This document shows positions 62,025 to 64,000 of a stretch of DNA of 64,000 bases, piece by piece. The notes beneath the pieces are model-generated. The model had not been told where the DNA came from. It made no database searches and was given only the letters and a program-made list of their open reading frames with translations. Position 1 is the first letter of the stretch. Every line of letters begins with the position of its first letter. The position numbers and the translations under genes are program-made. Origin of the DNA: Emticicia sp031378345 (lineage in GTDB: Bacteria; Bacteroidota; Bacteroidia; Cytophagales; Spirosomataceae); the NCBI GenBank assembly GCA_031378345.1, contig JANNDY010000125.1:1-64000 (forward strand). The letters are read 5' to 3'.

Positions 62025-62462
62025 TTACATTTTCACGCCAGTAACCACCAAATTAGAGGTACATTTTGCAATAAGTTTATGTTCCGAATTTCGGATTTCA
62101 CACTCCATATTGATAACCGTTTTTCCTGCCCTAATCACCTTTGATTTAACGAAAATAGTATCGCCAGCTTTGGCAGGAAGCAAATAATCAATGCTCAGAT
62201 TAATGGTTGTATAAAAACTCTCACGTCCGAGGGAGAAAACCGTCATTCCCATTACGTCGTCGAGCATTGAAGCAGAAACGCCTCCGTGCAGAATTTTTCC
62301 TGGATTGGTCATTTCTTCACGCACCACAAACTCAACTGTTAGCGAGCCTTCGTCAACAGCAATCAGTTTGCCATTGAGCCAACGCCCCAACGGTGAAGGA
62401 CTCATTTCGGCTTCATTTTTACCAATATTTGATATGAAATAATCTAAAACTTGATTTGTCAT
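62025..62462 (-). CDS. PaaI-type hotdog-fold thioesterase
   Basis: A 145-residue protein with the hotdog fold. It has the active-site segment GKILHGGVSASMLDDVMGM (HGG motif with following acidic pair) and a central strand TTINLSIDYLLPAKAGDTIFV. The family hydrolyses acyl- or aryl-CoA thioesters. Substrate is unknown. It lies 4 bp from the DUF4260 gene and ends at a terminator, so it is part of the TetR unit. Confidence 0.85.
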   Translation of the reverse strand: MTNQVLDYFISNIGKNEAEMSPSPLGRWLNGKLIAVDEGSLTVEFVVREEMTNPGKILHGGVSASMLDDVMGMTVFSLGRESFYTTINLSIDYLLPAKAGDTIFVKSKVIRAGKTVINMECEIRNSEHKLIAKCTSNLVVTGVKM

Positions 62463-62466
62463 GTTT

Positions 62467-62817
62467 CTATTTTCCTATTTTTCCAAGATGTGTATTCGAG
62501 AAAGCATCTTCATATTTTAAACCGTATCCAAAAACTCTATCCATTGCTGAGTGAGCAAAAAGAATTATTCCTGCAAGTATAAGTATTTGATTATCAATGT
62601 AATAACCTAAAACAAAAACAATTACTGCCAATAATTTATGATGAAAAAAATTATAAACCAACGCTCCAATTTTTGGATTTACGAGATAAGCAATCATACT
62701 TAAATCAGGCACTAAAATCAATGCAGGAAACCACCACCAAGCGAAGTCTAAACGACTGAAAAGAAAAATTCCCAGTAAAAATTGTGCAATTTCTTCGAGA
62801 GTCAGTAGTTTTTTCAT
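62467..62817 (-). CDS. DUF4260 membrane protein
   Basis: A 116-residue protein with hydrophobic segments at about 8-25, 30-46, 60-76 and 79-92. It has FAWWWFPALILVPDLSMIAY and AHSAMDRVFGYGLKYEDAF, features of DUF4260. Function unknown. It lies 15 bp after the tetR stop. Confidence 0.85.
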   Translation of the reverse strand: MKKLLTLEEIAQFLLGIFLFSRLDFAWWWFPALILVPDLSMIAYLVNPKIGALVYNFFHHKLLAVIVFVLGYYIDNQILILAGIILFAHSAMDRVFGYGLKYEDAFSNTHLGKIGK

Positions 62818-62832
62818 TCCTCTATGACTGTT

Positions 62833-63456
62833 TTAAAGTTTATATTGTTTGATGATTTTAGTAAATTTCGCATAAGCATCTTCCAAAAGTTTGATTCTTT
62901 TTTCTTCTGGAAAAATCATCGTTCGGCGGCGTAAATGTAGCGTTGCCAAGCCATGTACCAAACTCCACACCATTACTGAAATAGTTTCGGGGTCTTCACC
63001 TTCAAAATAACCTGCTTTCATGCAATCGCCCACCACAAATTTGAGTGTTTCAAAAGCTCGCTCGCCATCGCACCAAATTTCTTCACGGCACTCTAAAGTT
63101 TCCATTGGGGCGGTCATTACAAACATCAAATCATATAATTCTGGATTTTCAAAAGCGTATTTCAAATAATGTTTTCCTAATGAAACTAACCTTCCAAAAG
63201 GGTCGGTTTCACCCATAATTCCTGCTTGCATTGCTTGCATCAGCACACTAAAAGCCTCGACGTGTAAGGCAAATAAAATCTCGTTTTTGTCTTTAAAATA
63301 AAGATAAATCGTTCCTGCACTATATTCTATTTCCTCGGCAATGTTACGAATACTCGTTTTCTCAAATCCTTGTTCCAAAAAAAGTCTTCGAGCGGCATCT
63401 AATATCTGCCGCTTCATCTCTACTTTTTCTCTTTCTTTTCTATCAATTACACCCAT
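62833..63456 (-). CDS. TetR/AcrR-family transcriptional regulator
   Basis: A 207-residue repressor starting at MGVIDRKEREKVEMKRQIL (ATG 63454-63456). An upstream in-frame extension crosses the operator region and lacks family features. The helix-turn-helix occupies about 29-60 (TSIRNIAEEIEYSAGTIYLYFKDK). The C-terminal domain has no closely matched family, so the ligand is unknown. It heads a unit with DUF4260 and thioesterase genes. The palindrome TGAACACTGTTCA in its promoter and a near copy before tolC indicate self-repression and control of the pump. Confidence 0.9.
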   Translation of the reverse strand: MGVIDRKEREKVEMKRQILDAARRLFLEQGFEKTSIRNIAEEIEYSAGTIYLYFKDKNEILFALHVEAFSVLMQAMQAGIMGETDPFGRLVSLGKHYLKYAFENPELYDLMFVMTAPMETLECREEIWCDGERAFETLKFVVGDCMKAGYFEGEDPETISVMVWSLVHGLATLHLRRRTMIFPEEKRIKLLEDAYAKFTKIIKQYKL

Positions 63457-63493
63457 TTGGAAATCAATTATTTGCTTAACGATGCAAATAAAA

Positions 63494-63506
63494 TGAACAC
63501 TGTTCA
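63494..63506. promoter_or_regulatory. Putative TetR operator in the tetR promoter
   Basis: TGAACACTGTTCA is a perfect 6-bp inverted repeat with 1 bp between. It lies 38 bp upstream of the tetR ATG, between a TTTG at -33 and a TTTATTTG -7-like element on the minus strand, so binding would block polymerase. Confidence 0.7.
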
Positions 63507-63658
63507 GAAAAACAAACATTTTTTGTTTTTTTCTACAAAAAGAATGAATACATGCGTTGGTAGCCTCATAGCCAAAAGGATTTATGTATTGCCCAATGTT
63601 TTATGCAACATGAATTACTCAAATATTTTCACTTTCTTTGCAAGAAAAAATAGGGTAT

Positions 63659-64000
63659 ATGAAAATTCAATTTTACGGAGCAGCACAACGAGTTACTGGA
63701 AGCAAACACCTTGTTACGACCAACAAAGGCACAAAAATATTATTAGATTGTGGGCTTTTTCAAGGAATTGGCACAACCGAACTTAATCTACAATTTGGCT
63801 TCGACCCAAAAGATGTAGATTTTCTTATTTTAAGTCATGCTCATATCGACCATACGGGTCTTTTGCCAAGGTTAGTCAGAAAAGGTTTTAAGGGAAAAAT
63901 ATATGCTACACCTGCCACAAAAGATTTGTGTGAAATAATGCTAATGGATTCGGCATTTATTCAAGAAAAAGACCTTGAACGCATCAATAAAAGAAGGATT
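63659..64000 (+). CDS. MBL-fold/beta-CASP RNA nuclease (5' part; gene runs off the window)
   Basis: The first 114 codons of a metallo-beta-lactamase-fold protein. It starts MKIQFYGAAQRVTGSKHLV, with FLILSHAHIDHTGLLPRL containing the HxHxDH zinc motif and IYATPATKDLCEIMLMDSA after it, as in the beta-CASP group of exonuclease/RNA-processing proteins (YSH1-like). The rest is outside the window. It is divergent from tetR with 202 bp between, so the two need not be linked functionally. Confidence 0.9.
   Translation, partial: MKIQFYGAAQRVTGSKHLVTTNKGTKILLDCGLFQGIGTTELNLQFGFDPKDVDFLILSHAHIDHTGLLPRLVRKGFKGKIYATPATKDLCEIMLMDSAFIQEKDLERINKRRI

Noticed and set aside
63457..63519. Longer tetR reading frame
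   Set aside because: It would place the operator palindrome and promoter within coding sequence; the start at 63454-63456 fits the family.

Overview
The window is AT-rich bacterial chromosome from the phylum Bacteroidota, most likely a Cytophagales-type organism. Several lines support this. Many intergenic regions carry the Bacteroidota promoter signature (TTG about 19 bp upstream of TAnnTTTG), for example before rpsA, the tRNA-Gln gene and a Uma2 gene. Shine-Dalgarno sites are not evident. There is a TonB-dependent receptor/DUF4249 pair, LytS/LytTR signalling, DUF349, DUF3667, DUF4260 and DUF3995 proteins, and large secreted beta-propeller/LamG proteins. Genus cannot be set from the sequence alone.

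Layout. 1-11.3 kb: a hairpin-rich repeat next to a short DUF3667 gene, a LytS/LytTR two-component pair, a COG0523 metal GTPase, a DUF1080 protein, a class IV aminotransferase, an M28 peptidase, ettA and a DUF349 protein. 11.4-19.3 kb: tRNA-Gln, a 59-residue lipoprotein, then a minus-strand operon nuoK-(antitoxin-YoeB)-nuoL-nuoM-nuoN-gtrA, preceded by a DEDDh exonuclease. 19.5-23.5 kb: an OmpR-type regulator with its kinase, a tiny Lys/Ala-rich exported protein, and a duplicated regulator whose kinase survives only as a 31-codon remnant followed by a Uma2 gene. 23.6-30.6 kb: rpsA, an ABA4-like protein, an exported RidA, an M1 peptidase and an AraC regulator. 30.7-35.9 kb: DUF4249 and TonB receptor divergent from an ECF sigma factor and a one-TM/predicted beta-barrel protein.

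36.4-53 kb is a surface-glycan region. It holds two glycosyltransferases, an asparagine synthase-type amidotransferase with a G10 tract near its start, three SAM methyltransferases, a flippase-like membrane protein, a nucleotide-sugar epimerase and a YfhO-type membrane protein. Three exported LamG or beta-propeller proteins flank it. 53-63.5 kb is an efflux region: an MFS exporter, then a TetR-controlled set (TetR, DUF4260, hotdog thioesterase, TolC, DUF3995, NAD(P)H oxidoreductase, membrane-fusion protein, RND pump). That set has been invaded by a PIN-type toxin-antitoxin pair and by a GxxExxY gene bounded by inverted repeats. A metallo-beta-lactamase/beta-CASP gene runs off the right edge.

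Most of the window is ordinary core or accessory content. The observations most worth a second look are: the G10 (and neighbouring G7) tract in the glycan genes as a possible phase-variation switch; several intergenic inverted repeats built from 7-bp units whose unit sequence differs between loci; the GxxExxY unit with 22-bp-period terminal repeats; toxin-antitoxin pairs lodged in the complex I and RND operons; the lost kinase of the duplicated regulator; and a GC-rich inverted-repeat block inside a coding sequence.
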